DNA of 64,000 nt from Clostridiales bacterium (GCA_017510605.1 JAFWMQ010000002.1:1-64000), one strand, 5' to 3'. Numbered from the stretch's first letter, positions 17,057-26,347 are shown. Notes: generated by a model not told the origin, from the letters alone. Translations and numbers: made by a program.

Positions 17057-17476
17057 ATGATCGACAATAACGCGGTCCGTGATCTTTGCCAAAAGGCAAT
17101 CGACATGAGATCTGAAAGTTATGCTCCATATTCGGATTTTCTGGTAGGCAGCGCTATCCTTACAAGTGACGGTAAAGTCTTTACCGGATGCAATATCGAG
17201 AACAGCGCGTTCGGCCCCTCCATATGCGCTGAAAGGACAGCGATAGTAAAAGCTGTCAGCGAAGGATATAAGGATTTTGATGCAATCGCGATCGCAGGCG
17301 GCAAAAGAGACGGAGAACTGCAGTATTGCGCACCGTGCGGCGTATGCCGTCAGGTGATGAGAGAATTCTGCAAATCCTCTTTCAGGATATACCTGGCCAA
17401 GAGTGCCGATGACTATCAGGAATTTACGCTGGGCGAGCTCTTACCGGAGAGCTTCGGTCCGGAGAATCTAGCATAG
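17057..17476 (+). CDS. cdd: Cytidine deaminase
   Basis: 139 residues, the usual size of the tetrameric enzyme. It deaminates cytidine and deoxycytidine to uridine forms in pyrimidine salvage. Zinc-site motifs are intact: CAERTAI (zinc cysteine and catalytic glutamate) and PCGVCRQVM (two more zinc cysteines). The N-terminal SYAPYSDFLVGSAI substrate motif is present. AAGGAGG lies 6 bases before the ATG. It stands 47 bp after the DUF4097 gene and may share its transcript. Confidence 0.96.
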   Translation: MIDNNAVRDLCQKAIDMRSESYAPYSDFLVGSAILTSDGKVFTGCNIENSAFGPSICAERTAIVKAVSEGYKDFDAIAIAGGKRDGELQYCAPCGVCRQVMREFCKSSFRIYLAKSADDYQEFTLGELLPESFGPENLA

Positions 17477-17525
17477 CGGAAAGGGGTAAGGATCATGTCC
17501 CCGTGCGTTGGATTTGGAAGCGTTT

Positions 17526-17552
17526 TCGGGGGCGCCAGAAAATTACCCCCGA
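17526..17552. terminator. GC hairpin after cdd
   Basis: TCGGGGG (17526-17532) pairs with CCCCCGA (17546-17552). The nearest T-run is at about 17569, so terminator activity is uncertain. Confidence 0.4.
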
Positions 17553-17635
17553 GGATCTGGAAATGATTTTTTGTCCGTGAGAGGATCATGGTTCAGGAAA
17601 TATGGAATAGGGATCAGCAGATGGAAAATTGCTGT

Positions 17636-17666
17636 AAGTTGCCGGGCAGAGGATGTCCGGCAACTT
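17636..17666. other. 10-bp hairpin upstream of the HD-GYP gene
   Basis: AAGTTGCCGG (17636-17645) pairs perfectly with CCGGCAACTT (17657-17666). No T-run follows. Apart from the two hairpins, the 17477-17785 gap shows only A/T-rich sequence before the HD-GYP gene; no convincing promoter was identified. Confidence 0.45.
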
Positions 17667-17785
17667 GGCGGTTAAAGAAGGATTAACACTTCGAAAAGTC
17701 TGTAAACATGTTTGAAACAAATGAGTCTGCGGACATAAATGATGATAAAATCTGAACTATAAAAGAAGAGAGGAATCTTAAGAAA

Positions 17786-19522
17786 GTGACAGCGTATTAC
17801 GAGATATTATTCGGTCTGTCAGTTATCCTGACATTGATATATATCGCAATATGGCACAAGCATTTTGATGTCCATATTTCGCTGATCTTTGCTTTCATTC
17901 CGATAGTAAATCTTGCTTATGCCATGATGGCACATTCGAGGAATCTCGATACGGCACTTGCTGCAGCGAAGATCACCTATATCGGCGGCTGCTTTTTGGT
18001 CCTGTTTATTTCCCAGAGTATCCTGAGTCTGTGCCACATCAACGTTAAGAGATGGCAGAGCGTGTTAATGACCGTAATATGTTTGGGTGTTTATTCATTT
18101 GCTCTTTCGATGGGCAACGCTCCTTACTTCTATAAAACGGTAAGTTTTGAGATCGACAGGGGAATGGGGCGCCTGATAAAAACTTACGGGATCGCCCACA
18201 CGCTGACTTATGTCATAATCGCCTTGTTTGTCATCATCAATATTGTTGCGATGGTGTACAGCCTGATCAGGAAGAATGATGTATCCAACAAGAATATCGC
18301 TCTCCTGTCACTTCCTATGACAGTATCTTTCATAAGTTATTTTGTCAGCAAGTTCCTGCCTGACGGAATCGACGCGATGCCGTTTTCATATGTTTTCGCG
18401 CAGGTCATATACCTCATAATCGTTCACAGACTTTGTCTTTACGATGTTACCGATCTGGGCATCGATTCACTCATTAAGAAAGGCGATACGGGATTTATAT
18501 CGTTTGACTTCGATGACAAATATCTGGGTTCAAATGAGAGCGCGCAGAATATATTCCCGGTCCTCAAAGAGATCAGGGTCGACACATATCCCGGCAAGCA
18601 GGAGATCATAAAGAAGACGATCTTCAAATGGCTCGAAGAATTCAAAAGAGATGAGACAAAAGATCATTTCTACTATGAAGTCGAAGATAAGATATATCTT
18701 ATTACGATCCGTTATCTCTATGACGGCAAACACAGGAGAGGCTATCAGTTCTTTATCACTGATGATACCGATTCGCGAAAATACATGAAGCTCCTTACAA
18801 ACTATAACGACCAGCTGTCTGAAGAGGTTAAGGAGAAGACCGCTAATATAGTCCAGATGCATAACAGGCTTATCCTCGGAATGGCAACAATGGTTGAAAG
18901 CCGTGACAACTCGACGGGTGGTCACATCAGACGTACGAGTGATGTCGTAAAAGTCCTGATCGATGAGATTAAGAAGGATGAGGGTTCAGCTGACGGCAGG
19001 AAGAATATCAGACTTCTTTTTGGCAAGGACGGCTTTACTGAAGAATTCTGCAAGAACATGATCCAGGCTGCGCCGATGCACGACTTGGGCAAGATCGCCG
19101 TTGATGACGCAGTGCTCAGGAAGCCCGGCAAGTTTACCGATGAAGAATATGCAAAGATGAAGAAGCATGCAGCTGAGGGCGCACGGATCGTCGATTCTAT
19201 TCTGGAAGGCACCGAAAATGAGTCATTCCACAAAGTCGCTGTCAACGTCGCTCATTACCATCACGAGAGATGGGACGGATCAGGCTATCCCGAAGGTCTT
19301 AAGGGCGAAGAGATTCCGATCGAAGCGCGTATCATGGCTGTCGCTGATGTCTATGATGCTCTGGTAAGTAAACGTGTTTATAAAGATAAGTTTTCTTTCG
19401 AAGATGCTGACAGGATCATGATGGAGAGCATGGGGAAACATTTCGATAAGAGACTCGAGCGTTACTATCTGTCTGCAAAACCTGTTCTTGAAGAGTATTA
19501 TAGGAGCATGGGCGACAAATAA
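17786..19522 (+). CDS. Membrane-bound HD-GYP phosphodiesterase (7TM sensor)
   Basis: 578 residues from a GTG start behind AGAGAGG. Residues ~1-220 carry seven hydrophobic helices resembling the histidine-kinase-type 7TM sensor region. A linker domain (~230-350) follows. The C-terminal HD-GYP domain has the metal pair His432-Asp433 in MHDLGKIAVDD, HYHHERWDGSGYPEGL with GYP at 500-502, and VADVYDALVSKR. It is expected to degrade cyclic di-GMP to pGpG or GMP. No GGDEF cyclase is in the window. Confidence 0.9.
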   Translation: MTAYYEILFGLSVILTLIYIAIWHKHFDVHISLIFAFIPIVNLAYAMMAHSRNLDTALAAAKITYIGGCFLVLFISQSILSLCHINVKRWQSVLMTVICLGVYSFALSMGNAPYFYKTVSFEIDRGMGRLIKTYGIAHTLTYVIIALFVIINIVAMVYSLIRKNDVSNKNIALLSLPMTVSFISYFVSKFLPDGIDAMPFSYVFAQVIYLIIVHRLCLYDVTDLGIDSLIKKGDTGFISFDFDDKYLGSNESAQNIFPVLKEIRVDTYPGKQEIIKKTIFKWLEEFKRDETKDHFYYEVEDKIYLITIRYLYDGKHRRGYQFFITDDTDSRKYMKLLTNYNDQLSEEVKEKTANIVQMHNRLILGMATMVESRDNSTGGHIRRTSDVVKVLIDEIKKDEGSADGRKNIRLLFGKDGFTEEFCKNMIQAAPMHDLGKIAVDDAVLRKPGKFTDEEYAKMKKHAAEGARIVDSILEGTENESFHKVAVNVAHYHHERWDGSGYPEGLKGEEIPIEARIMAVADVYDALVSKRVYKDKFSFEDADRIMMESMGKHFDKRLERYYLSAKPVLEEYYRSMGDK

Positions 19523-19579
19523 GTTGTGACTGACCGGTCGGACTGATTAGTCGCCAGGTTAATCAGGAGGGATCTGTCC

Positions 19580-21310
19580 ATGTCCGGCGATAAAAAGTTC
19601 AGTCTTCTTTTCCCGAGAGGAACAAAGGTAGATTTTAAGAAACTCGAGAATTCCACGTTCCATGATCTGGGGCTTGATCTCATTTGCAAAGAAGTTACTT
19701 CAGAGCCTAAAGAGCAGATCGTAATTGCAGATATCTTATCTAACATGACAGCTGATCCTGCGGTTGCGAATTACAGGCAGGATGTTTTCGAGGACCTGAA
19801 AAACCTTCCCGATGTAAGGGCGAAACTTGTGGAATTATTTGACAAGATCGAGTTCAACAAGCAGTACGGCGTCATTAAGAAATCCAAAGATGAGGTCGAA
19901 GGCCTCTGGTTCCTTATGCATCATCTCAACCAGTACCGCGACTACATTACCTGCGTTGATGCGCTCAAGGAGTGCCTGAGTGATGAGAGGATAAAGTCTG
20001 ATGGTCTCAAGGACTACAAAGCTTACATCGATGAGATCTATGAGGATGCGCATTTCCACGAACTCAAAAAGGATCTTGAGAAGCTTAATATCGAGACATC
20101 AGAGATCCAGAGTGTGACGATCGGAATGAACCTGAACCAGAGACTTGAAGCAACGAGCATGGGAATTATCTCCGTCAACAACAAGCAGTTCAAGAAGTCC
20201 GGAATCGTAAGCAACTTCGCGGACAGCATAGGCGGCGATAAGATCAAGGAAGGTACCGAATGGAACGGCGAGATGCACTACCGTCAGGTCGATGCGGCCA
20301 AGGACGGAAGCTTCTCGAGAATAATGAATAACTACGCGAAATACACAGCCGCCAATGCCAATCCGATCATGCGCAATGCCACAGTGACCTCAATAACCGC
20401 AGGCGACGGACTGACAAACACACCTGCCCAGTTCGACACCATTCTCAATAAGATGCTCGATACCATGGCCAAGAATCTCAGAAGAACGCTCGACAAGTAT
20501 TCGGATATGGCCATCGGAAATATTGCTGATGTTATTCCCGAATTTGTTTATTACATAAGATTTGCAGAGTTCATGATAGGACTCGAGAAGAAGGGCTTCA
20601 AGCTTACAAAAGCCAAAGCCGTTGAAGGCGGCGCTCCGACTGACGCGAAAGGCTTTTATAATTTCAAGCTCGCGTTAAGCCTTGCCGGTCCCGGAGAGCT
20701 CGTGGTAAATGATCTTACCTTTGATGATGCTCACACGATATACATACTTACAGGTGCCAACAGGGGCGGTAAGACAACGGCAACACAGGGTGTCGGCCTT
20801 CTGTTTGCGTTAGCGCAGGGTGGTGTGTATGTTCCCGCTGATTCATTTGAGTTCGCACCCGTAGACTGCATTTACACCCACTTCCCGGCAGACGAGGACA
20901 AGACACTTGATCTCGGCCGTCTTGGCGAAGAGTGCGTGCGCTTCAAAGAGATCTTCACGTCTGTTACAAGTGACAGCCTGATTCTCATGAACGAGACATT
21001 CTCGACGACTTCTTTCGAAGAGGGCTACTACATTGCCTGCGATTCCGTTAAGGCACTGCTCACAAAAAACGTCAGGACAATCTATAATACGCATATGCAT
21101 AAGCTGGGTACCGATGCGGAAGAATTCTCCAGGGACAACAAAGTAAAAGCATCTTCTCTCATAGTTAAGAGCGAAGGCGGCAAGCGTTCCTTCAAACTCG
21201 AGGTTGCTCCTCCGGAAGGTTCTTCTTATGCGGCCGATATCGCGAAAAAGTACGGCGTAACTTATGAGATGCTTATGGATAACAGCAAAGCACCTTCTGA
21301 AGAAACATGA
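19580..21310 (+). CDS. MutS-family ATPase without mismatch-recognition domain
   Basis: 576 residues. The N-terminal ~330 residues resemble the MutS core/lever helices; the C-terminal region is the MutS ABC-type ATPase. Walker A is visible at ~392-400 as GANRGGKTT, where classic MutS has GPNMGGKST. The signature and Walker B regions read SDSLILMNETFSTTSFEEG and the D-loop/His region YNTHMHKLG. The mismatch-binding domain I is absent, as in MutS-like proteins of unknown role in Clostridia. It overlaps the next gene by 4 bp (ATGA). Confidence 0.85.
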   Translation: MSGDKKFSLLFPRGTKVDFKKLENSTFHDLGLDLICKEVTSEPKEQIVIADILSNMTADPAVANYRQDVFEDLKNLPDVRAKLVELFDKIEFNKQYGVIKKSKDEVEGLWFLMHHLNQYRDYITCVDALKECLSDERIKSDGLKDYKAYIDEIYEDAHFHELKKDLEKLNIETSEIQSVTIGMNLNQRLEATSMGIISVNNKQFKKSGIVSNFADSIGGDKIKEGTEWNGEMHYRQVDAAKDGSFSRIMNNYAKYTAANANPIMRNATVTSITAGDGLTNTPAQFDTILNKMLDTMAKNLRRTLDKYSDMAIGNIADVIPEFVYYIRFAEFMIGLEKKGFKLTKAKAVEGGAPTDAKGFYNFKLALSLAGPGELVVNDLTFDDAHTIYILTGANRGGKTTATQGVGLLFALAQGGVYVPADSFEFAPVDCIYTHFPADEDKTLDLGRLGEECVRFKEIFTSVTSDSLILMNETFSTTSFEEGYYIACDSVKALLTKNVRTIYNTHMHKLGTDAEEFSRDNKVKASSLIVKSEGGKRSFKLEVAPPEGSSYAADIAKKYGVTYEMLMDNSKAPSEET

Positions 21311-22122
21311 ATATAATCGATATTACAAGCGCTGACGACACATCGATAAGCGTCTATATATCATCTTCCGAGCCCCAGCTCCGCCATTACAGGGATCCTG
21401 ACGGCGGTGTTTTCATCGCTGAAAGCTGCAAGGTAATAGGGCGTGCTCTTGACGGCGGGATGAAGCCTGAATCTGTTCTTGTCGATGCACGTGTTTTTGA
21501 TAAGTCCGAGGTGGGAGAAGTCCTGTCGCGCGTTGGCGATGTGCCGGTCTTTCGCGCGCCTTCCGATGTTATGGAGAGCATAACCGGATACCATCTGACA
21601 GGAGGTATCCTGTGCTGCATGACAAGGCCTGAATTGCCTTCTGCTGAATCTGTTCTGGCGGGTGTTGCCGGCCCCCGTTCCCGCATCGCCGTCCTTGAGA
21701 ATATCGTCAATCCGACCAATGTCGGTGCAGTGTTCAGAAGCGCGGCAGCATTCGACATTGATGCGGTGCTCCTGACCGAAGGCACATGCGATCCGTTAGA
21801 GCGCAGAGCGATGAGAGTTGGAATGGGTACTATGTTCCAGCTTCCGTGGACCTTTATCGGCCGTGATGACGTGTGCGGAACTCTGCGGTCTCTGGGATAC
21901 AGGACTGCCGCACTGGCGCTCGTAGAAGATTCTGTCACGCTTGATGCCCCCGAACTTAAGGACGAGCCCCGGCTTGCCGTTCTTATCGGCAACGAAGGCA
22001 ACGGTCTGACTTCTGAGACGATCGAAAGTGCAGATTATAAGGTGATAATTCCGATGTCCCACGAGGTCGATTCACTTAATGCCGCAGCTGCGAGTGCAGT
22101 GGCATTTTGGGAGCTTACTTAA
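21307..22122 (+). CDS. SpoU/TrmH-family RNA 2'-O-methyltransferase
   Basis: 271 residues. An N-terminal substrate-binding domain (~1-105) and a C-terminal SPOUT knot with motifs NIVNPTNVGAVFRSAAAF, LTEGTCDPLERRAMRVGMG and the closing SLNAAAASAVAFWEL. It methylates ribose 2'-OH of tRNA or rRNA using SAM; the exact target cannot be told. Starts within the stop of the MutS-like gene, implying co-translation. Its last codons form the 5' arm of the structured repeat at 22112-22203. Confidence 0.9.
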   Translation: MNIIDITSADDTSISVYISSSEPQLRHYRDPDGGVFIAESCKVIGRALDGGMKPESVLVDARVFDKSEVGEVLSRVGDVPVFRAPSDVMESITGYHLTGGILCCMTRPELPSAESVLAGVAGPRSRIAVLENIVNPTNVGAVFRSAAAFDIDAVLLTEGTCDPLERRAMRVGMGTMFQLPWTFIGRDDVCGTLRSLGYRTAALALVEDSVTLDAPELKDEPRLAVLIGNEGNGLTSETIESADYKVIIPMSHEVDSLNAAAASAVAFWELT

Positions 22123-22203
22123 CATATCTCGCTTGCGGCGGGTCCTCCGCGCTTCGCTTGTGCGGATGCCGCAAGCTCGACAGTTAAGTAAGCTTGCTGA
22201 AAT
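22112..22203 (+). repeat. Structured repeat element, copy 1
   Basis: Nested stems: AGCTTACTTAAC (22112-22123) with GTTAAGTAAGCT (22183-22194); GCTTGCGGC (22131-22139) with GCCGCAAGC (22168-22176); apical TCCGC (22146-22150) with GCGGA (22162-22166). A 29-base core (22138-22166) matches the core of copy 2 at 44733-44761 at 28 positions, and the tail AGCTTGCTGAAAT is also shared. Stem sequences outside the core differ between copies but stay paired. GCAAGC (22171-22176) can also pair with GCTTGC at 22192-22197. Confidence 0.75.
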
Positions 22204-22282
22204 GAAAATGGAAAAGGGCAAAAATAGTCGGGAATTACAGAAATGATATGGGATAGAATCTGCTCACAAGGAGGTGAGCTTC

Positions 22283-23158
22283 GTGGATGAACAAAGAAAC
22301 GCAGTCCGCAGGATGCAGGATTACATAAGTGAGCATATCACTGAAGAAATCGATATAGCCGATCTTGCGAAGGCAGCTTCTTTTTCGCCATGGTACGCAA
22401 GGAAGATCTTCATCAAGTATCTGGACATGACACCGGCGGTTTATATCAGGCGCCTTAAGCTGTCGAAGTCTGCTCTTAGATTGCGTGATGAAGAATGTCA
22501 GATCCTTGATGTTGCGATGGATATGGGATTCGGAAGTGTCGACGGATATCAGCGCGCATTCAGACGTGAATTCGGCATTAATCCGAAAGAGTACTCCACA
22601 AGTCCGGTCCCGATCTGGCTCTTTACTCCTAACTTTATTTCGTACAATGAAAGGAATGTGAGCAATATGAGTGAAATCAGAAATGTATTTATCCAGGTAG
22701 TCGAGAAGCCCGCGCGAAAAGTAATAATCAAGAGAGGAATCAAGGCGGACGAATACTGGAGCTATTGTAAGGAAGTAGGATGTGATGTCTGGGGACTTCT
22801 TACAAGCATCAAGTCAATAAGCGGTGAGCCTGTCTGTCTCTGGCTCCCGGAGCACCTTCGCAAACCCGTAACCAATGTTTATGTTCAGGGTGTTGAAGTA
22901 GAGACTGATTATGATGGTCCTGTTCCCGAGAGCTTTGAGGTCATTGACCTTCCCGCAGCGACTTATCTCCTGTTTAGGGGCGAACCGTTTGCCGAAGAGA
23001 ACTACGAATCCGCTATCGGCGAGATCTGGGAAGCGGAGAAGAAATACGATCCAGCGTTCATCGGATATGAATGGGATGATAAGAATCCCAGGATCCAGTT
23101 AGAACCCGTCGGAACGAGAGGGTATATCGAACTGGTACCGGTCAGAAAGATAGATTGA
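22283..23158 (+). CDS. AraC-family regulator with GyrI-like effector domain
   Basis: About 291 residues. Start GTG 22283 was chosen because AAGGAGGT (22268-22275) lies 7 bases upstream; GTG 22274 would overlap that site. The N-terminal ~105 residues are a two-HTH AraC domain (ADLAKAASFSPWYARKIF and GFGSVDGYQRAFRREFGINPKEY). The rest is a GyrI-like/AraC effector-binding domain (SOUL-like fold) with ARKVIIKRGIKA and a C-terminal Tyr/Glu-rich strand set. The order matches multidrug-sensing activators such as Rob/SoxS-type proteins. No efflux pump is adjacent, so the target is unknown. Confidence 0.9.
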   Translation: MDEQRNAVRRMQDYISEHITEEIDIADLAKAASFSPWYARKIFIKYLDMTPAVYIRRLKLSKSALRLRDEECQILDVAMDMGFGSVDGYQRAFRREFGINPKEYSTSPVPIWLFTPNFISYNERNVSNMSEIRNVFIQVVEKPARKVIIKRGIKADEYWSYCKEVGCDVWGLLTSIKSISGEPVCLWLPEHLRKPVTNVYVQGVEVETDYDGPVPESFEVIDLPAATYLLFRGEPFAEENYESAIGEIWEAEKKYDPAFIGYEWDDKNPRIQLEPVGTRGYIELVPVRKID

Positions 23159-23177
23159 ACATCCATTATATTTGTTG

Positions 23178-23365
23178 CGACGGACTAAATTGAAGTTTAT
23201 ATGGTTTTAGTCCGTCGAAAACTGGGCATGTGATTGATATTTGCGCAAAATCGACGGACTAAATTGAAGGTTTCGTGGTTTTAGTCCGTCGAAAACATGG
23301 TTGATGGCTGATTTTAGGGCGAAATCGACGGACTAAATTGGCATTTTCCCAGTTTTGGTCCGTCG
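23178..23365. repeat. Three hairpins at exact 74-bp period
   Basis: Units at 23178-23217, 23252-23291 and 23326-23365 are each 40 bases and start 74 bases apart. Each has arms CGACGGACTAAA and TTTAGTCCGTCG; the third has TTTGGTCCGTCG, which still pairs through G-U. The loops vary. The 34-base intervals both begin AAAAC and end in GCAAAAT or GCGAAAT and look like diverged copies of each other. The array lies between convergent genes. No cas gene is present. Confidence 0.8.
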
Positions 23366-23388
23366 AAAACAAGAAAAACTGTAGTGGA

Positions 23389-23913
23389 TCAGATGGTAAT
23401 GAGTTTTTCCAATGTCTTTTCGTAATCTCCGTCGATCAGAACGACTTCTTCGCCGTATCCCGAAAAGCCTTCGATGTACTTGCGGTTATCTGCCTTCAGA
23501 TTTCCGCAAGTGCACTCGCTGTCATCAAGCCGCGACTCGATATCGGATGCGTGCTGCCGGATCTCATTAAAATGCGCATCGATATATTCATCCGTAAAAG
23601 CCAGGCAGATGAACCTGACAGCAGACTGATAATCCACGTCGAGATCCGCGCGCCAGTCGAAGGGAACATAGCAGCCCTCGACGATCAGGTTCTGGTCGTT
23701 CTCGATGGCGGTCTTGATCATTTCGCGTACGATTGGCCAAAGGTAGCCGGTAAGTTCTTCATCGTCTTCAGGTGTCAGATCCGTGTTGTCGCTCCTGATG
23801 AGTCCCATCTTCAGGTGGTCGATGGAAAGGTAGGGAAAACTGAACTTCTCGAGCAATTTCTGCGCGAGAAGAGTCTTGCCGGTGTGAGATGCGCCTGTTA
23901 TCAGAATGATCAT
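23389..23913 (-). CDS. P-loop nucleotide kinase-like protein
   Basis: 174 residues. The Walker A motif GASHTGKT at residues 7-14 is followed by an adenylate/2-phosphoglycerate kinase-like layout: YLSIDHLKMGLIRSD, then NLIVEGCYVPFDW. Residues ~138-140 hold a CTCG pair in the lid region. It probably phosphorylates a small molecule, but the substrate is not evident. It follows the tautomerase gene by 7 bp in the same operon. The hairpin array lies immediately past its stop. Confidence 0.75.
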   Translation of the reverse strand: MIILITGASHTGKTLLAQKLLEKFSFPYLSIDHLKMGLIRSDNTDLTPEDDEELTGYLWPIVREMIKTAIENDQNLIVEGCYVPFDWRADLDVDYQSAVRFICLAFTDEYIDAHFNEIRQHASDIESRLDDSECTCGNLKADNRKYIEGFSGYGEEVVLIDGDYEKTLEKLITI

Positions 23914-23920
23914 TTCAGGC

Positions 23921-24280
23921 TTACCCTTTCTGCTTTCCGCCTATGCCCCAGTTCTCGAGCGGAGGTTCATCGATTACAATGAATACATCAGAAGGTTCGA
24001 CCGAAAGAGAACTTTTCAGGCCGGAAGTTATCTCTTCTATCAGACGGCCCTTTTGTTCCTTTGTCCGTCCCGGAAAGATCGTCAGTTCGATGATCATGAA
24101 ATTATCCGTTTTAAATGACGGGAATTCGAAATCATTCCTGTCGTACTCGGTCACACGCTGGAATCTGTCCCAATCTTCGATACCGATCGAATCCACAAGC
24201 GCATTGTGAACACAGTCAAGAACGGTCTTCTTGAAGTCAGCGCTCTTTCCTCTTAGCATTTTGACTTCGACTAACGGCAT
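23921..24280 (-). CDS. Tautomerase-family protein
   Basis: 119 residues from ATG 24280, chosen because it places the catalytic proline directly after Met (MPLVEVKML), as required in the 4-oxalocrotonate tautomerase superfamily, and because AAGGGG lies 9 bases upstream. The protein is about twice the 60-residue 4-OT size and holds two beta-alpha-beta units; the second has IIELTIFPGRTKEQKGRLIEEI-type sequence. Substrate unknown. Operon with the downstream P-loop kinase. Confidence 0.85.
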   Translation of the reverse strand: MPLVEVKMLRGKSADFKKTVLDCVHNALVDSIGIEDWDRFQRVTEYDRNDFEFPSFKTDNFMIIELTIFPGRTKEQKGRLIEEITSGLKSSLSVEPSDVFIVIDEPPLENWGIGGKQKG

Positions 24281-24515
24281 GGACATCATCCCCTTGTTAA
24301 CTGATTGATGGATAACATTATAGCAGAGCCTTTTTGGTAAATGCGTGGATCCCTATGAGTCCGCTTGATATGATGATAGTTACCTGCAAAAGTTAGCCGT
24401 AATAAACCGCACAAACGGAGCCCGAAGAAACCTCTATAAATGGGCATTTATTTGCAAGCAAATTAAATAATAATCTGATATACTTTCACAGGTCAAAATG
24501 ATGAGAGGTGATCAT

Positions 24516-24701
24516 ATGTCTCTGCCTAAAGATCCGTTTATGCTTTTGAGTTATGTAAATACTCAGCTTAGAGATAACTTTTCGAGCCTTACAGAGCTTG
24601 CTGCTTCGTCAGGCGAAGATGAGGAACAGATCAAAAGCACTCTGGAGAAGGCAGGCTTCGTTTATGACATCAGCCTCAACCGTTTTGCGGCAAAGCAGTA
24701 A
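24516..24701 (+). CDS. DUF4250 domain protein
   Basis: 61 residues from ATG 24516 behind GAGGTGATC. It begins LPKDPFMLLSYVNTQLRDNF and has a helix-turn-helix-like middle (SLTELAASSGEDEEQIKSTL), the hallmark of DUF4250, a small Firmicute family of unknown function that may bind nucleic acid. It lies 23 bp before gpmI and is probably co-transcribed. Confidence 0.85.
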   Translation: MSLPKDPFMLLSYVNTQLRDNFSSLTELAASSGEDEEQIKSTLEKAGFVYDISLNRFAAKQ

Positions 24702-24724
24702 TTAATTACAAAGGAGATACATAT

Positions 24725-26317
24725 ATGAAACGCAGACCTGTAGTACTTATGGTTCTTGACGGATTCGGACTTTCCGACAGCAAGGAATACAATGCCATCG
24801 CTATGGCAAACACTCCTGTTATCGACAAACTTATGGCTGAGTGCCCTTTTGTTAAGGGTTATGCATCCGGCCTCGCAGTAGGACTTCCTGACGGACAGAT
24901 GGGAAACTCCGAGGTAGGCCACATGAATATCGGTTCCGGCAGAGTCATCTACCAGGATCTGACACTCATCACAAAATACATTGAAGACGGTGTATTCTTC
25001 AAGAACGAGGATCTCCTCCGCGCAATCAATAACTGCAAGGAGAACAATTCCGATCTCCATGTCTGGGGTCTTCTCTCAGACGGCGGCGTTCACTCCCACA
25101 ATACACATCTTTACGCTATCTTAGAGCTCTGCAAGAAAGAGAATTTCGACAGAGTTTACGTTCATCCTTTCTTCGACGGACGTGACACACCTCCGGCATC
25201 AGGTAAGGATTATCTCCAGGCATTGGTAGACAAGATGGCTGAGATCGGTGTCGGTAAGGTCGCTTCAATGTCCGGCCGTTACTATGCGATGGACAGAGAC
25301 AACAACTGGGACCGTATCCAGACAGCTTACGATTCACTTGTTCTCGGTGAGGGCGTTAAGGCAACTGATCCCGTTCAGGCTATGCAGGATTCTTATGACG
25401 GCGGAGTAACCGATGAGTTCGTTCTTCCTACGGTCATCGTTGATACTGACGGCAAGCCTGTTTCAGTCGTAAAGCCTAACGACTCCATCATCTTCTTCAA
25501 CTTCCGTCCTGACCGTGCAAGAGAGATAACAAAGGCATTCTGCTACAGTGATGAAGATATCGCAGCACAGCCCGGTGACGCTTCCGACACAAAGTGCATC
25601 AAGTACTTAAAGAGAGCAAACGGCTTCATGCCTCTCACATATGTATGCTTCAAGGATTACGACGAGCTCATTCCCAACAAGTTCGTTGCTTTCAAGAAGG
25701 AAGAGATCAAGAATACTCTCGGTGAATATCTCGCAGCAAACGGCCTCAAGCAGCTCCGTATCGCTGAGACAGAGAAGTATGCACACGTTACATTCTTCTT
25801 CAACGGCGGTATCGAGGAACCCAACAAGGATGAGGACCGTACGCTCGTTCCTTCACCCGCAGTTGCTACTTACGACCTCAAGCCTGAGATGAGCGCTCCC
25901 GAAGTTTCCGAGAAGCTCGACGCAGCTATCTGCTCCGATAAATATGACGTAGTCATCATCAACTTCGCTAACCCTGACATGGTCGGCCACACTGGCGTTC
26001 TCGAAGCAGCCATCAAGGCTGTCGAGAGAGTAGACGCTTGCGTAGGCGGTGCAGTAGAAGCAGTAAAGAAGATGGACGGTGTTCTCTTCATCTGCGCTGA
26101 CCACGGAAATGCCGAGCAGATGATGAACCTCGAGACAATGCAGCCTCATACGGCTCACACAACGAATCCCGTTCCGTTCATCCTCTACAACTATGATCCT
26201 TCTTACACTCTCCGTGAGGGCGGCCGCCTCTGCGACATCGCTCCCACTTTGCTGGAAATCATGGGACTGCCTCAGCCTGCTGAAATGACAGGTGAGTCAC
26301 TGCTTATCAAGAAGTAA
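24725..26317 (+). CDS. gpmI: 2,3-bisphosphoglycerate-independent phosphoglycerate mutase
   Basis: 530 residues, normal size. It interconverts 3- and 2-phosphoglycerate in glycolysis. The catalytic serine is Ser62 in MGNSEVGHMNIGSGR. Two manganese-binding clusters are visible: VLDGFGLSD at the N-terminus, and NPDMVGHTG with FICADHGNAEQM near the C-terminus. The phosphatase and transferase domains alternate as in the family. It has a strong AAAGGAG site and its own terminator. Confidence 0.97.
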   Translation: MKRRPVVLMVLDGFGLSDSKEYNAIAMANTPVIDKLMAECPFVKGYASGLAVGLPDGQMGNSEVGHMNIGSGRVIYQDLTLITKYIEDGVFFKNEDLLRAINNCKENNSDLHVWGLLSDGGVHSHNTHLYAILELCKKENFDRVYVHPFFDGRDTPPASGKDYLQALVDKMAEIGVGKVASMSGRYYAMDRDNNWDRIQTAYDSLVLGEGVKATDPVQAMQDSYDGGVTDEFVLPTVIVDTDGKPVSVVKPNDSIIFFNFRPDRAREITKAFCYSDEDIAAQPGDASDTKCIKYLKRANGFMPLTYVCFKDYDELIPNKFVAFKKEEIKNTLGEYLAANGLKQLRIAETEKYAHVTFFFNGGIEEPNKDEDRTLVPSPAVATYDLKPEMSAPEVSEKLDAAICSDKYDVVIINFANPDMVGHTGVLEAAIKAVERVDACVGGAVEAVKKMDGVLFICADHGNAEQMMNLETMQPHTAHTTNPVPFILYNYDPSYTLREGGRLCDIAPTLLEIMGLPQPAEMTGESLLIKK

Positions 26318-26347
26318 TACATTATAGGAAATCGAAAAGAATCATCA

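Noticed and set aside
17702..17722. LexA box near AAACATGTTT upstream of the HD-GYP gene
   Set aside because: The half-sites are two bases too close for the GAAC-4N-GTTC arrangement.
23178..23365. CRISPR array (40-base repeats, 34-base spacers)
   Set aside because: The repeat interiors vary while only the hairpin arms are conserved, the intervals resemble one another, and there are no cas genes. It fits a diverged tandem hairpin repeat better.
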